From Planctomycetota bacterium (GTDB lineage: Bacteria; Planctomycetota; UBA1135), in contig QQUA01000002.1 of the NCBI GenBank assembly GCA_008501825.1, positions 124,001-188,000 of the forward strand: a DNA stretch of 64,000 nt, read 5' to 3'. The notes below the pieces were generated by a model. The model was not told the origin of the DNA. It was given only the letters and a program-made list of their open reading frames with translations, and made no database searches. How positions within the stretch are numbered: position 1 is the stretch's first letter; each line of letters starts with the position of its first letter. The translations under genes and the position numbers were made by a program. Below are positions 54,203 to 62,105 of this stretch, one piece after another.

Positions 54203-55405
54203 CTAAGCTTCGGCCTGCATGCCGGTTTGCAACTCGCCCTGGTCGCTTGCCCGAAGTGCGCGAGCCTCTTCGGTCAAATCGATGCCGACCGGGCACCAGG
54301 TAATGCAACGACCGCAGCCGACGCAGCCGGAGGTCCCGAACTGGTCAAACCAAGTCGCTAATTTGTGGGTCATCCACTGGCGATAACGAGCCCGAGTGGA
54401 CTGCCGCACGCTGCCGCCATGGATGTAAGTGAAGTCCATGGTGAAGCACGAATCCCAACGCCGCCAGCGTTCGGCGTGATCCCCGCTCAAATCGGTCATT
54501 TCTTCAACCGTAGAGCAGAAACAGGTCGGGCAGACCATCGTGCAGTTCGCGCAGCTCAAACACTTCTCGGCAACTTCCTCCCAGTGGGGATTTTGGTAGT
54601 TGCGATAAAGGAGATCTTTCAAGCCCTCGGTATCCAGTTGCCTTCCCATTTGGGCTTCAGCTTCGGCAACGACCGCATCCGCGGCTTTTTGCTCCTTCTT
54701 GCCGGCTTTCTCGATCGGCAACTTCTTGAAGATCTTGTTGCCCTTTTTGGAACCGACTTCCAGCAAAAAGGCGTGACCGTCCTTGGAAATCAACTCGGTC
54801 AAGGCCAGATCGAATCCGGTGCCGGCCTTCGGGCCGCTGCCCATGGAAGAGCAGAAGCAGGTTTGGCCGGCTTTGCCGCAATTCACCGCAATGATCAACG
54901 CCGATTCGCGCCGACTGCGGTAATGCGGATCGACGTGGTCTCCGCCGAGAAACACGTTGTCCTGGATGGCCATGGCCTGCAGTTCGCAAGCCCGGACTCC
55001 CAGGAAGGCATAGTTTGGACCGTCGTACTTATCCTCCTCGATGTCAAAGCCGTCCTTGCCTCGAGTGGCCCGGAACAGGCGGTGTTTGGGGGGAAACAGG
55101 AAGCGCTTCCAGGAATGCGGGCCCACCGTGTACCCGAACAAGGCCTCGTCCTCCCGTTTTTGCATTCGGTAGGTGCCGGCTTCTTGTTCGTCGGTCCAGC
55201 CAATCGGAAGTTCGTCAGGACTCTCCAATTCATCGTAGAGAATCACGCCTTCGCGAACGGTTGGACCCACGATGGTGTAGCCCTGAGCCTGAAGGACTTG
55301 AAACAGTTGGTCGAAAGCACCGCGTTCCAAAAGTCCTACGGCCCCCGGAGTCTTCTTCTCCTGGGTCTTCGAGCCTTTTTCAACGAGCGTTTTTGTGTCC
55401 ACCAT
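54203..55405 (-). CDS. hyhB: Hydrogenase beta subunit, 4Fe-4S electron-transfer protein
   Basis: 400 residues, similar to anaerobic sulfite reductase A and sulfhydrogenase beta subunits. The C-terminal third has two [4Fe-4S] sets: [16 protein letters not shown] (about 277-292) and [16 protein letters not shown] (about 360-375). The N-terminal part has [18 protein letters not shown] and [16 protein letters not shown]. It is the first gene of the hydrogenase operon, so the operon promoter should lie in the 154-base gap upstream. GGGG precedes the ATG. Confidence 0.92.
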   Translation of the reverse strand: MVDTKTLVEKGSKTQEKKTPGAVGLLERGAFDQLFQVLQAQGYTIVGPTVREGVILYDELESPDELPIGWTDEQEAGTYRMQKREDEALFGYTVGPHSWKRFLFPPKHRLFRATRGKDGFDIEEDKYDGPNYAFLGVRACELQAMAIQDNVFLGGDHVDPHYRSRRESALIIAVNCGKAGQTCFCSSMGSGPKAGTGFDLALTELISKDGHAFLLEVGSKKGNKIFKKLPIEKAGKKEQKAADAVVAEAEAQMGRQLDTEGLKDLLYRNYQNPHWEEVAEKCLSCANCTMVCPTCFCSTVEEMTDLSGDHAERWRRWDSCFTMDFTYIHGGSVRQSTRARYRQWMTHKLATWFDQFGTSGCVGCGRCITWCPVGIDLTEEARALRASDQGELQTGMQAEA

Positions 55406-55559
55406 AGTGGGAACCCCTAGCCTGCGGTGACCCGCTTGTCTTCGGGACGGTTAAATAAACCCTAAAGGATGCGTTGCCCAGGCGAAACAAAGCCCCGAGA
55501 ATGGATCTTGAATTACACTGCTTTTCGCTTACTGTCCCCGCCTTTTCCCCCCACCGGAC
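55406..55559. promoter_or_regulatory. Divergent promoter region of the hydrogenase operon
   Basis: 154 bases between two divergent genes must hold the promoters for both. An AT-rich patch (GGTTAAATAAACCC, about 55451-55464) is the best candidate for a -10 region, and contains the short palindrome GGTT-AACC spaced by AAATA-like bases. No clear Crp/Fnr site is seen. Confidence 0.4.
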
Positions 55560-57995
55560 ATGTCCCTCCTCCTCCTCCTGACCGGTCTGACCCCCTCCAT
55601 TCAAGAACCCCCGGCGGCCCCGGACCTCGTCTACGAGGATTTCGAGAGGGCTGATTTCGGGAATTGGGAAGTCAAGGGCACGGCCTTCGGCAACGGGCCA
55701 CTTCGCCGCCATCAGATTCCGCCCCGGCAAAAAGGCCTGCAACCGGTGGGCGAGGGCTTTGCCGGTTCCCACGCGGTCCGTGAGGGGCAGGATTCCAAAA
55801 CCGCCGATGCCGCCACCGGGGAGTTGCTGTCTCCGCGCTTCACGATCGAGCGCGACTACCTCCGGTTCCGCATCGCCGGGGGCGACTACAGCCAGCGGAC
55901 CTGCCTGGAACTCCTGATTCAGGGGAAGGTGGTGCATCGGGCTACCGGCCGCCGAGACTCCTTGTTCCGGGTACAGGCCTTCGATCTACGCAACTGGCAA
56001 GGGAAAAACGCCCGCCTGCGGATCTTGGACGCTCACGACGGGCCTTGGGGCCACATCCAGGTGGACCACCTGGTGTTCAGCAACACCCCGCCCGAATCGG
56101 GGAAAGGACCTTCCTCCCCAAGTCGACTGGAATTGCAAGATCGAATTAATTTGGCGATCGATCGAGGGGTGGACTTCCTCCTTCGCAACCAGAATCGAGA
56201 CGGTTCCTGGAGCCCGCTGGGCGGCAGTCCCGAGGCTCACCGGGACCAGCACAGCGGCTACACCTCTTTCGTTCTCTACACCCTTTTGAAGTGCCGGCTG
56301 CCGGCCTCTCATCCGGCCCTGCAACGGGCGGTGACCTTTTTGGAGCAAACCTATCCGAGCCACACTTATTCCCTGGGTTCGCACATGATGGCCTTGGACG
56401 CTTTGGCCCGTCCCGAGGACCGAAAGCGAATGGAAGCCTGTCTGACTCGCTTGATGGAAATCCAGGACCGCCAGCAAAAGGACTGGGGCTATCCCCTGCA
56501 TCCGAGTTTGCGGGCCGATTTCTCCAACACGCAATATGCCGCCCTTGGTTTGCGGGCGGCTCGCCGCTTCGGCTTGAAAGTGCCTCGAAGTTTCTGGTTG
56601 GAATTGATCGAAACTTGCCTTCGGTATCAACACGCGCCCCGAGCGGTGGACTGGCGCGGAGAACAAGGTTTGTACGCCACAAGCGGTCAACGATTGATCG
56701 CCGGTTTTAGTTACACCATGCCGGACCGCAAGGGTCGGGCTCGAGGTTATGAAGGAGCGGAAAGTGCCTCCATGACCGCAGCAGGCGTCTCCATGCTGGC
56801 TTTGGCCCAGGAAGCCTTAGGTGACAAGATGCCGCTGGAATATCGAAAACGCTGCCAGCAAAGCATCGATTTGGGATTGGCCTGGTTGGCCGAGCACTTC
56901 ACCGTGGAGAAAAATCCAGGCGGCAGTCCAGCCTGGGTTTACTACTACCTTTATGGTTTGGAACGAATCGGCTCTCTGCTGGGCGTGGAGCAAATTGGCG
57001 ACTTTGATTGGTATTGGTTGGGTGCCGATTTCTTGGTGCAATCGCAAAAGCCCAGCGGCGAGTGGTCGACCTCCGGCCGGCAGGAGTGGCCGCCGAAACC
57101 TCTGATTCTCGGCAACACCTGCTTCGCCCTTTTGTTCCTGGTGAAAGCGTCTACGGCGGTGACCGGCGAAGGCGGTCCGAGACTGGCTCGCACCTGGGCG
57201 GCCGAAGGGCAGGATTCACCGGTGTGGATCCGAGCCGCCGGCAGCCCCGAGTTGAGCTGTTGGGTTTCCGGCTTTTCCTCCAGCTTTCGTAGCGGCTTCG
57301 GCGCCAGAGAGCCGGCCCTGGTAGAAGCCGAATATTGGCTGGACGACCGCCTCCTAGGCAAGGTGAGCGCCGACCCCCAACTGCCCTGGGACAGCCAGCG
57401 ATTGGCAATGCAACATCGTTTTATTGCCAATGGACGCTTCCAATTGCGCTGCAAACTTCGCTTTCGCGACCATCAAGATGGAGGGCGGGTTCACGTATTC
57501 GAGTCCAAACCGGTGGAAGTGGTGGCCGACGACATCCTGGAGGATTGGATGCTGGCCCATGCCACCGCCGCCCCGAAAAACCTTTTAGCCAAAGCCCAAG
57601 TTCGCTTCAGCGCTTCATCCCAAGCCGGTGGCAGGCATCCGCCCGGCGCGGTGGTCGATGGTTTGCAGTTCCGGGGCTGGCTTTGCGATGCCAAGGATGC
57701 CGAACCCTGGATCCTGTTGGAGCCGAAACGCCGCATTCGGGGTCAAACCTTGAAGCTGAGTTTGCTTCCCGGAAACCCTTACGAAGCCGCTGAAAAAGCC
57801 CGCTTTCAAAGAGTGGAAGTCCAAATCAACCGGGATACGCCAATCCTTGTCGAAGTCGATCTGGAGCCCAATGCCAAGACCGTCCTACGCTTGGAGAAGC
57901 CGGTTTCTCTTCGCCGACTGCGCATCAAACTACTCGACCGCAAACCGGCTCAACAAAGCGCTGGCCTGGCCGAAATCGAGTTTCTGAAGGACTAA
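55560..57995 (+). CDS. Secreted protein with terpenoid-cyclase-like alpha/alpha toroid
   Basis: 811 residues with a short signal peptide (about 1-16). Residues 20-180 are a beta-sandwich (EDFERADFGNWEVKGTAFGN, LSPRFTIERDYLRFRIAGGD) like those on secreted planctomycete proteins. Residues 195-535 have squalene-cyclase/prenyltransferase repeats (FLLRNQNRDGSWSPLGG, FLVQSQKPSGEWSTSG), but no DXDD cyclase motif is seen, so the fold is likely used for another purpose. The remaining 250 residues are beta-rich. It is divergent from the hydrogenase operon. Function unknown. Confidence 0.8.
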   Translation: MSLLLLLTGLTPSIQEPPAAPDLVYEDFERADFGNWEVKGTAFGNGPLRRHQIPPRQKGLQPVGEGFAGSHAVREGQDSKTADAATGELLSPRFTIERDYLRFRIAGGDYSQRTCLELLIQGKVVHRATGRRDSLFRVQAFDLRNWQGKNARLRILDAHDGPWGHIQVDHLVFSNTPPESGKGPSSPSRLELQDRINLAIDRGVDFLLRNQNRDGSWSPLGGSPEAHRDQHSGYTSFVLYTLLKCRLPASHPALQRAVTFLEQTYPSHTYSLGSHMMALDALARPEDRKRMEACLTRLMEIQDRQQKDWGYPLHPSLRADFSNTQYAALGLRAARRFGLKVPRSFWLELIETCLRYQHAPRAVDWRGEQGLYATSGQRLIAGFSYTMPDRKGRARGYEGAESASMTAAGVSMLALAQEALGDKMPLEYRKRCQQSIDLGLAWLAEHFTVEKNPGGSPAWVYYYLYGLERIGSLLGVEQIGDFDWYWLGADFLVQSQKPSGEWSTSGRQEWPPKPLILGNTCFALLFLVKASTAVTGEGGPRLARTWAAEGQDSPVWIRAAGSPELSCWVSGFSSSFRSGFGAREPALVEAEYWLDDRLLGKVSADPQLPWDSQRLAMQHRFIANGRFQLRCKLRFRDHQDGGRVHVFESKPVEVVADDILEDWMLAHATAAPKNLLAKAQVRFSASSQAGGRHPPGAVVDGLQFRGWLCDAKDAEPWILLEPKRRIRGQTLKLSLLPGNPYEAAEKARFQRVEVQINRDTPILVEVDLEPNAKTVLRLEKPVSLRRLRIKLLDRKPAQQSAGLAEIEFLKD

Positions 57996-58027
57996 TCCCC
58001 TCGAAAACTGGAATCCGCGACAAGAAT

Positions 58028-58570
58028 TCAGGACTCCTCTTGGAGCTTGCCTTTCAACCTGCTCTCCAAGATTCGCCGAAGTTCATTTGAAATGGGCTTG
58101 GATGGCACCAGATGTATAGTCCTATCCCCGGTTCGAGCCATGAGAATATCTCCTCTGGCGAAAATTCCGCTGACGGCTCCAAACTGAAATTGGTCCACCT
58201 TCGAAAATGGAATATTTCTCGCAAAGGGCCGCCGCTGGTACACCATCACAAGAGAAATAAGAGCAAGAATTCTCCAGCCTTCCATATTCCCTAAGGCCAT
58301 TTCGGCCAAGGCAATAAAGAACAAGATCGACCACAAGAAAGTAAGTGGAGATAGAAGATTCGATCGAACGAATAAGCGCTGATCTGTGATTACCAAGGCT
58401 CCTCGCCTTTGAAAAATTCGTCGAATGGACCAGCCGATTGGCTTGGAATTCCGAGCTTCCAGAATGGTAACGGAAGCACAAAACTCAGGGATTTCACCTG
58501 GGAATTTCGAAGAAACTGCTCGCTGGACAACTGCAGAGACATTCAAACGATCGACAAAGTTGGACATCAT
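58028..58570 (-). CDS. PH-like membrane protein, unknown function
   Basis: 180 residues: a cytoplasmic N-terminal part with RRGALVITDQRLFVRSNLL, a short hydrophobic pair (about 76-110), and a C-terminal part (FSKVDQFQFGAVSGIFARGD) that resembles bacterial PH-like domains. Such proteins are widespread and unassigned. The gene is convergent with the toroid-protein gene. Confidence 0.65.
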   Translation of the reverse strand: MMSNFVDRLNVSAVVQRAVSSKFPGEIPEFCASVTILEARNSKPIGWSIRRIFQRRGALVITDQRLFVRSNLLSPLTFLWSILFFIALAEMALGNMEGWRILALISLVMVYQRRPFARNIPFSKVDQFQFGAVSGIFARGDILMARTGDRTIHLVPSKPISNELRRILESRLKGKLQEES

Positions 58571-58720
58571 ACGAGGGAAAAAGAGTTACGACGAACAGCC
58601 TCTATTGTAGCAAGGCAGGAATGGCTTAGAAAGCTAAACTTGACCGACCTAGAGATTGTCGCTGGATAAGGATACCCGGGAGATCAGATCGCGTCTGGCC
58701 AACCAGATGCATCGAGAAAA

Positions 58721-59152
58721 TCAGTCCCGCTTATCCACAATTTTGACCGCTCCGATCTCCAAGAAAGGCCCGAGCATATTGGCTGCACCGCCATGTTCGA
58801 CGATTTGGCCATCCACGACTCTATCCACGTTTACGGCCGAAATTTCAACCGTCCGGCCGGTCGGCAAGATACCTTGCCATTCGCCGGAGTGAGTACCGCG
58901 CATCGTCAGTTGAGTCACCACCCATTCTCCTTCAGCAATCTGCCGGTGAACGATCAGCCGCATATCGGGATAGGTGGAGCGAACGCCCAGGATGTGCTCT
59001 TTGGCCCCTGCCCTTCCAATGGGATACCTTTTATTGTCATGGACTTCCACATAATCCTCGGCAACAAAGCTTTCCACTCGGTCCAATTGGCACTTGCTTA
59101 CTACCTCTTCGTAGTATTGCTTCACCAGGCGCTTGTTTGATTCCGTGTTCAT
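58721..59152 (-). CDS. SnoaL-like ester-cyclase/NTF2-fold protein
   Basis: 143 residues from the ATG at 59152 (a longer start adds six). One SnoaL-like domain: LVKQYYEEVVSKCQLDRVES, FVAEDYVEVHDNKRYPIGR, GAKEHILGVRSTYPDMRLIV and TMRGTHSGEWQGILPTGRTV. The family includes polyketide cyclases and many binding proteins with an NTF2 fold. No pathway context is present. Confidence 0.87.
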   Translation of the reverse strand: MNTESNKRLVKQYYEEVVSKCQLDRVESFVAEDYVEVHDNKRYPIGRAGAKEHILGVRSTYPDMRLIVHRQIAEGEWVVTQLTMRGTHSGEWQGILPTGRTVEISAVNVDRVVDGQIVEHGGAANMLGPFLEIGAVKIVDKRD

Positions 59153-59259
59153 GCCTCCGAGCTTCTCCACCCGAACTCCGCTTCAAAAAAGAAGGATTCA
59201 GTCTATCATTCCGCCGCCATTTTATTGGAAAATTGAACAGCCACTGCCATGATGGAATC

Positions 59260-60087
59260 ATGCCGACTTTCAAAGATTGGCCTCGGGTACACCAACCGAA
59301 ACCGGAAGCAACCCTTTGGCGGTACTTGACCGCTGGGAAGCTGGAGGATTTTCTAGCCACATCCACGCTATACCTCTGCCGAGTGGACCGATTTGACGAT
59401 TCCTTCGAAGGTTCGATCGGCAAAGCGGGAGCGGATTACAAGCGAAAGCTCTTGCGGGAATTCGCGCAACCGGGACAAGACTCCTCATACTATTCGGCTG
59501 TTTTAAGCGCACGGGAGAGCTTCCGCCGATTTTTCTACGCAAGCTGCTGGCACCTTAGAGAGCACGAAGCCGTGTCCATGTGGAATTCTTATCTTCGAGG
59601 AGAGCCTGGTGCGGCCATCCGAACCACCTTTGGTCGCCTTCGTGACGCCGTTCCAGGTTCTGAACCTGGCAGATTGATCGGAGGCTTGGTCAATTACGTG
59701 GACTACGACCGGAAGTTGTTCGACATGCTTGGGCCCATCGATGCCTATTTCTTCAAAAGGATCGAATATTCTGAAGAAAGGGAATACCGCTTCCTTTATC
59801 ATCACCTACCCATGGAAGTCTATCCCAAGGATGCCCGCAGGATGTTTTGGCTACAAGAGCAGGGCATAGCCTCCTCCGTTCGCTTCGACCCCCGCGACAT
59901 GAACCTTGAAGTCGAGACTCCGGATCACTACCGGCATCCGGTGGATCTTGCTTCCCTGATTGAATCCATCGTGCTCGCCCCGACGACGGAGCCGAAATTC
60001 GAGGATCACGTCCGCAATCTAGTGAACAATGCGGGTTTGAGCTGCAAGATCCTTCCTTCCGCTTTATCGAAGAAAGCTGAATTTTGA
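59260..60087 (+). CDS. DUF2971-domain protein
   Basis: 275 residues from the ATG at 59260 (MPTFKDWPRVHQ); the frame extends upstream but that part overlaps the divergent gene. It has the DUF2971 pattern: LWRYLTAGKLEDFLATSTLY, RVDRFDDSFEGSIG, ASCWHLREHEAVSMWNSYLR and EREYRFLYHH. The family is common near accessory and defence genes; function unknown. The following YcxB-like gene lies 38 bases downstream on the same strand. Confidence 0.8.
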   Translation: MPTFKDWPRVHQPKPEATLWRYLTAGKLEDFLATSTLYLCRVDRFDDSFEGSIGKAGADYKRKLLREFAQPGQDSSYYSAVLSARESFRRFFYASCWHLREHEAVSMWNSYLRGEPGAAIRTTFGRLRDAVPGSEPGRLIGGLVNYVDYDRKLFDMLGPIDAYFFKRIEYSEEREYRFLYHHLPMEVYPKDARRMFWLQEQGIASSVRFDPRDMNLEVETPDHYRHPVDLASLIESIVLAPTTEPKFEDHVRNLVNNAGLSCKILPSALSKKAEF

Positions 60088-60125
60088 TTCCGACTCCACT
60101 CCGCCTAGATCAAAGAGGAACTCAG

Positions 60126-60656
60126 ATGTATCGCCTGAAACTTATGGTTCGTGACGAGGACTATTTTGCCTTTTCCGAGTATAGTTATTCAAAGTTGAAA
60201 ACAGTTCAACTGAGCAAACGGAAGTACCGGAGGAAATTTGCACTTCTATTTTTCGTTCTGGCTTTGGTGTTATGGAATCATGGAAATACCATTGAAGCCG
60301 GCGTTCTTTGTACTGCATCTGTCTTCAGTTGGTTTTTTATTCCACACTTGGCTTCCTCTAATTATCGAAAACACATCACCTCCATTGTCCAAGAATGCGA
60401 GAACGGCTTCGGAATCGGGCCTCTTCAAATTGAGACCACGGAGGCTGGTGTGCGTGCGGTGGATAAAGACTCAGAAACCACCGTTCGCTGGCGAGCGATT
60501 TTTGCCATCGTCGAAACGGAGCAACATCTCTTCATTTACCAAGACCCCATACGCGGGTGGATTATTCCAAGAAAACAAATCGCCCAACCCGAATACCAAG
60601 CCTTCCGCGATTTCGCCCAAAACCGGTTTGAGGCGACCCGGCCGGCGGCTCCCTGA
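60126..60656 (+). CDS. YcxB-like membrane protein
   Basis: 176 residues from the ATG at 60126, chosen for the site AGAGGA (60114-60119) six bases upstream. It has a YcxB-like layout: an N-terminal strand region (MYRLKLMVRDEDYFAFSEYS), two close membrane helices (about 37-75) and a C-terminal domain (VRWRAIFAIVETEQHLFIYQ, GWIIPRKQI) ending in the usual helix. Role unknown. Probably co-transcribed with the DUF2971 gene. Confidence 0.78.
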   Translation: MYRLKLMVRDEDYFAFSEYSYSKLKTVQLSKRKYRRKFALLFFVLALVLWNHGNTIEAGVLCTASVFSWFFIPHLASSNYRKHITSIVQECENGFGIGPLQIETTEAGVRAVDKDSETTVRWRAIFAIVETEQHLFIYQDPIRGWIIPRKQIAQPEYQAFRDFAQNRFEATRPAAP

Positions 60657-60698
60657 GAGCCCTCGAGGCAGGGTGAAAGGAGCGGCCAGGAAATCCCA

Positions 60699-61115
60699 AT
60701 GACCCAGGGTCTCCGGGAGAATTCCGTGAACGCCTACCGCCCGCCCTTCCCTCCGCCGCATCTCAAGGCGGCTTTTGACCGCCGTGCCAACCTGAAAACG
60801 CCTCGAGGCTGGATGATCATCCTCAGCCAGGCGGCGATTTTGGCCCTTGCCCTCATTTTCACGGTGATCGGGTTGCAAATCCTCGGCATCCTGATGCTGG
60901 TCGCCGCCGCGGTCCTGCTCTGGACTTGGCTCAGCCGCCAATTCCGCCGGGGATGGGCCAAATTTAAAGGCAAAAAACAGCCGCAATTCGAACAGAACCT
61001 GCCCACCGCCACCGCCCAGCGCCTGAATCAATTTCAAGGATCTCTTTCGGAGTTTTTCCAAAAGCAGACCGTCCAGAAGGGCCCGCCGGAGCCGAAGCAC
61101 TCCACCGAATATTAG
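60699..61115 (+). CDS. Small membrane protein, unknown function
   Basis: 138 residues with a proline-rich N-terminus, two predicted membrane helices (about 38-60 and 61-80) and a basic, glutamine-rich tail (KFKGKKQPQFEQNL). Its stop overlaps that of the convergent PhyH gene by four bases. No family recognised. Confidence 0.6.
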   Translation: MTQGLRENSVNAYRPPFPPPHLKAAFDRRANLKTPRGWMIILSQAAILALALIFTVIGLQILGILMLVAAAVLLWTWLSRQFRRGWAKFKGKKQPQFEQNLPTATAQRLNQFQGSLSEFFQKQTVQKGPPEPKHSTEY

Positions 61116-61738
61116 GCCGTCGCCACGAATTGCTGCTGCAACACCCTACGGGGACCGGTGGACCGATTGCAGGTTCCCGAATGCCATAAGTGACCGTTGA
61201 AGATCAGTACCGAGGCTGCCGGCGTGCACACCAGGCGTTGATCCGGATGGCGGGCATTCGGTCGTTGTTGCGTCTTTGGCAAAAGACGAGGCCACCGGTG
61301 ACTTTTCGGAATGAGCCGAGTGGCGCCATTTTGCTCGGTGAAATCATCCAAGATCCATAACGCGGTCACCACTTGAAAGGCTTCCTTTGGATGCCGCGGC
61401 TGCCAATCGGTGTGCAACCCTTGTTGCCCGAATCCGGGCAAAGGATCCCGCCCGGTGAAAAACAGCAACCGAAATGGACGCTGCAGGACGTGTTGGCTGC
61501 AGGCAAGAACCTTGGGATGTTGCGCCAACTCATGAAACCAGGGTTCTTGGTCCAACAGATCCTCGGCGTGACGAGTTCCGGTCTCCCTTCTCGTACTGGC
61601 AGGCTTCTCCTCTTTGGCCATCGCCTTTTCAAAGGCGGCCCGGGCTCGTTCCAAAGCCTGTCGGGATAGCAATTCGGGAATCAGGAGGTAGCCCTCCTCA
61701 TCCAAAGCACGTTGCTGCTCGTAGCTAAGTTCGCTCAA
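61112..61738 (-). CDS. Phytanoyl-CoA dioxygenase (PhyH)-family protein
   Basis: 208 residues with the Fe(II)/2-oxoglutarate fold: iron ligands in HxD (GLHTDWQPRHP) and a distal His (FNGHLWHSGTCN), with the Arg needed for 2-oxoglutarate nearby (NRSTGPRRV). It probably hydroxylates a small molecule. Its ATG overlaps the cupin stop as ATGA, so the two are co-translated. Confidence 0.9.
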   Translation of the reverse strand: MSELSYEQQRALDEEGYLLIPELLSRQALERARAAFEKAMAKEEKPASTRRETGTRHAEDLLDQEPWFHELAQHPKVLACSQHVLQRPFRLLFFTGRDPLPGFGQQGLHTDWQPRHPKEAFQVVTALWILDDFTEQNGATRLIPKSHRWPRLLPKTQQRPNARHPDQRLVCTPAASVLIFNGHLWHSGTCNRSTGPRRVLQQQFVATA

Positions 61739-62097
61739 ATCCAGTCAGGCTCGGAAACGGTCCTGGAGCCGCCGGCCGTACCGGTATTCACCGTCGAGGC
61801 CGGCTCGAACAACAACACCGAGACCTCTTCATCCGCCTTCGGGCAATGCTCTACGCCGCGGGGAACCACCAAAAATTCCCCAGCCTGGACCCGGACGGTC
61901 CGATCCCGGAACTGCATGTCGAAGGCGCCCTCAATCACCAGGAAAAACTCGTCTTCCTGCTCGTGGGCATGCCAAACGAACTCACCTTGAAACTTGGCCA
62001 GTTTGACTTGTTGACCGTTCAAGGCCCCGACGATCTTCGGTTGCCAGTGTTCTTGGATCAAAGCCAGTTTTTCCGCAAGCCGGATCACTTCACTCAT
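61735..62097 (-). CDS. Cupin-domain protein
   Basis: 120 residues, one cupin barrel with the metal-site motif FVWHAHEQEDEFFLVIEGAF (His-x-His, Glu) and PRGVEHCPKADEEV (distal His). A small metal-binding protein or enzyme of unknown substrate. It lies eight bases after the phosphatase gene and overlaps the PhyH gene, forming a three-gene operon. Confidence 0.9.
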   Translation of the reverse strand: MSEVIRLAEKLALIQEHWQPKIVGALNGQQVKLAKFQGEFVWHAHEQEDEFFLVIEGAFDMQFRDRTVRVQAGEFLVVPRGVEHCPKADEEVSVLLFEPASTVNTGTAGGSRTVSEPDWI

Positions 62098-62105
62098 GGC
62101 TGCAC

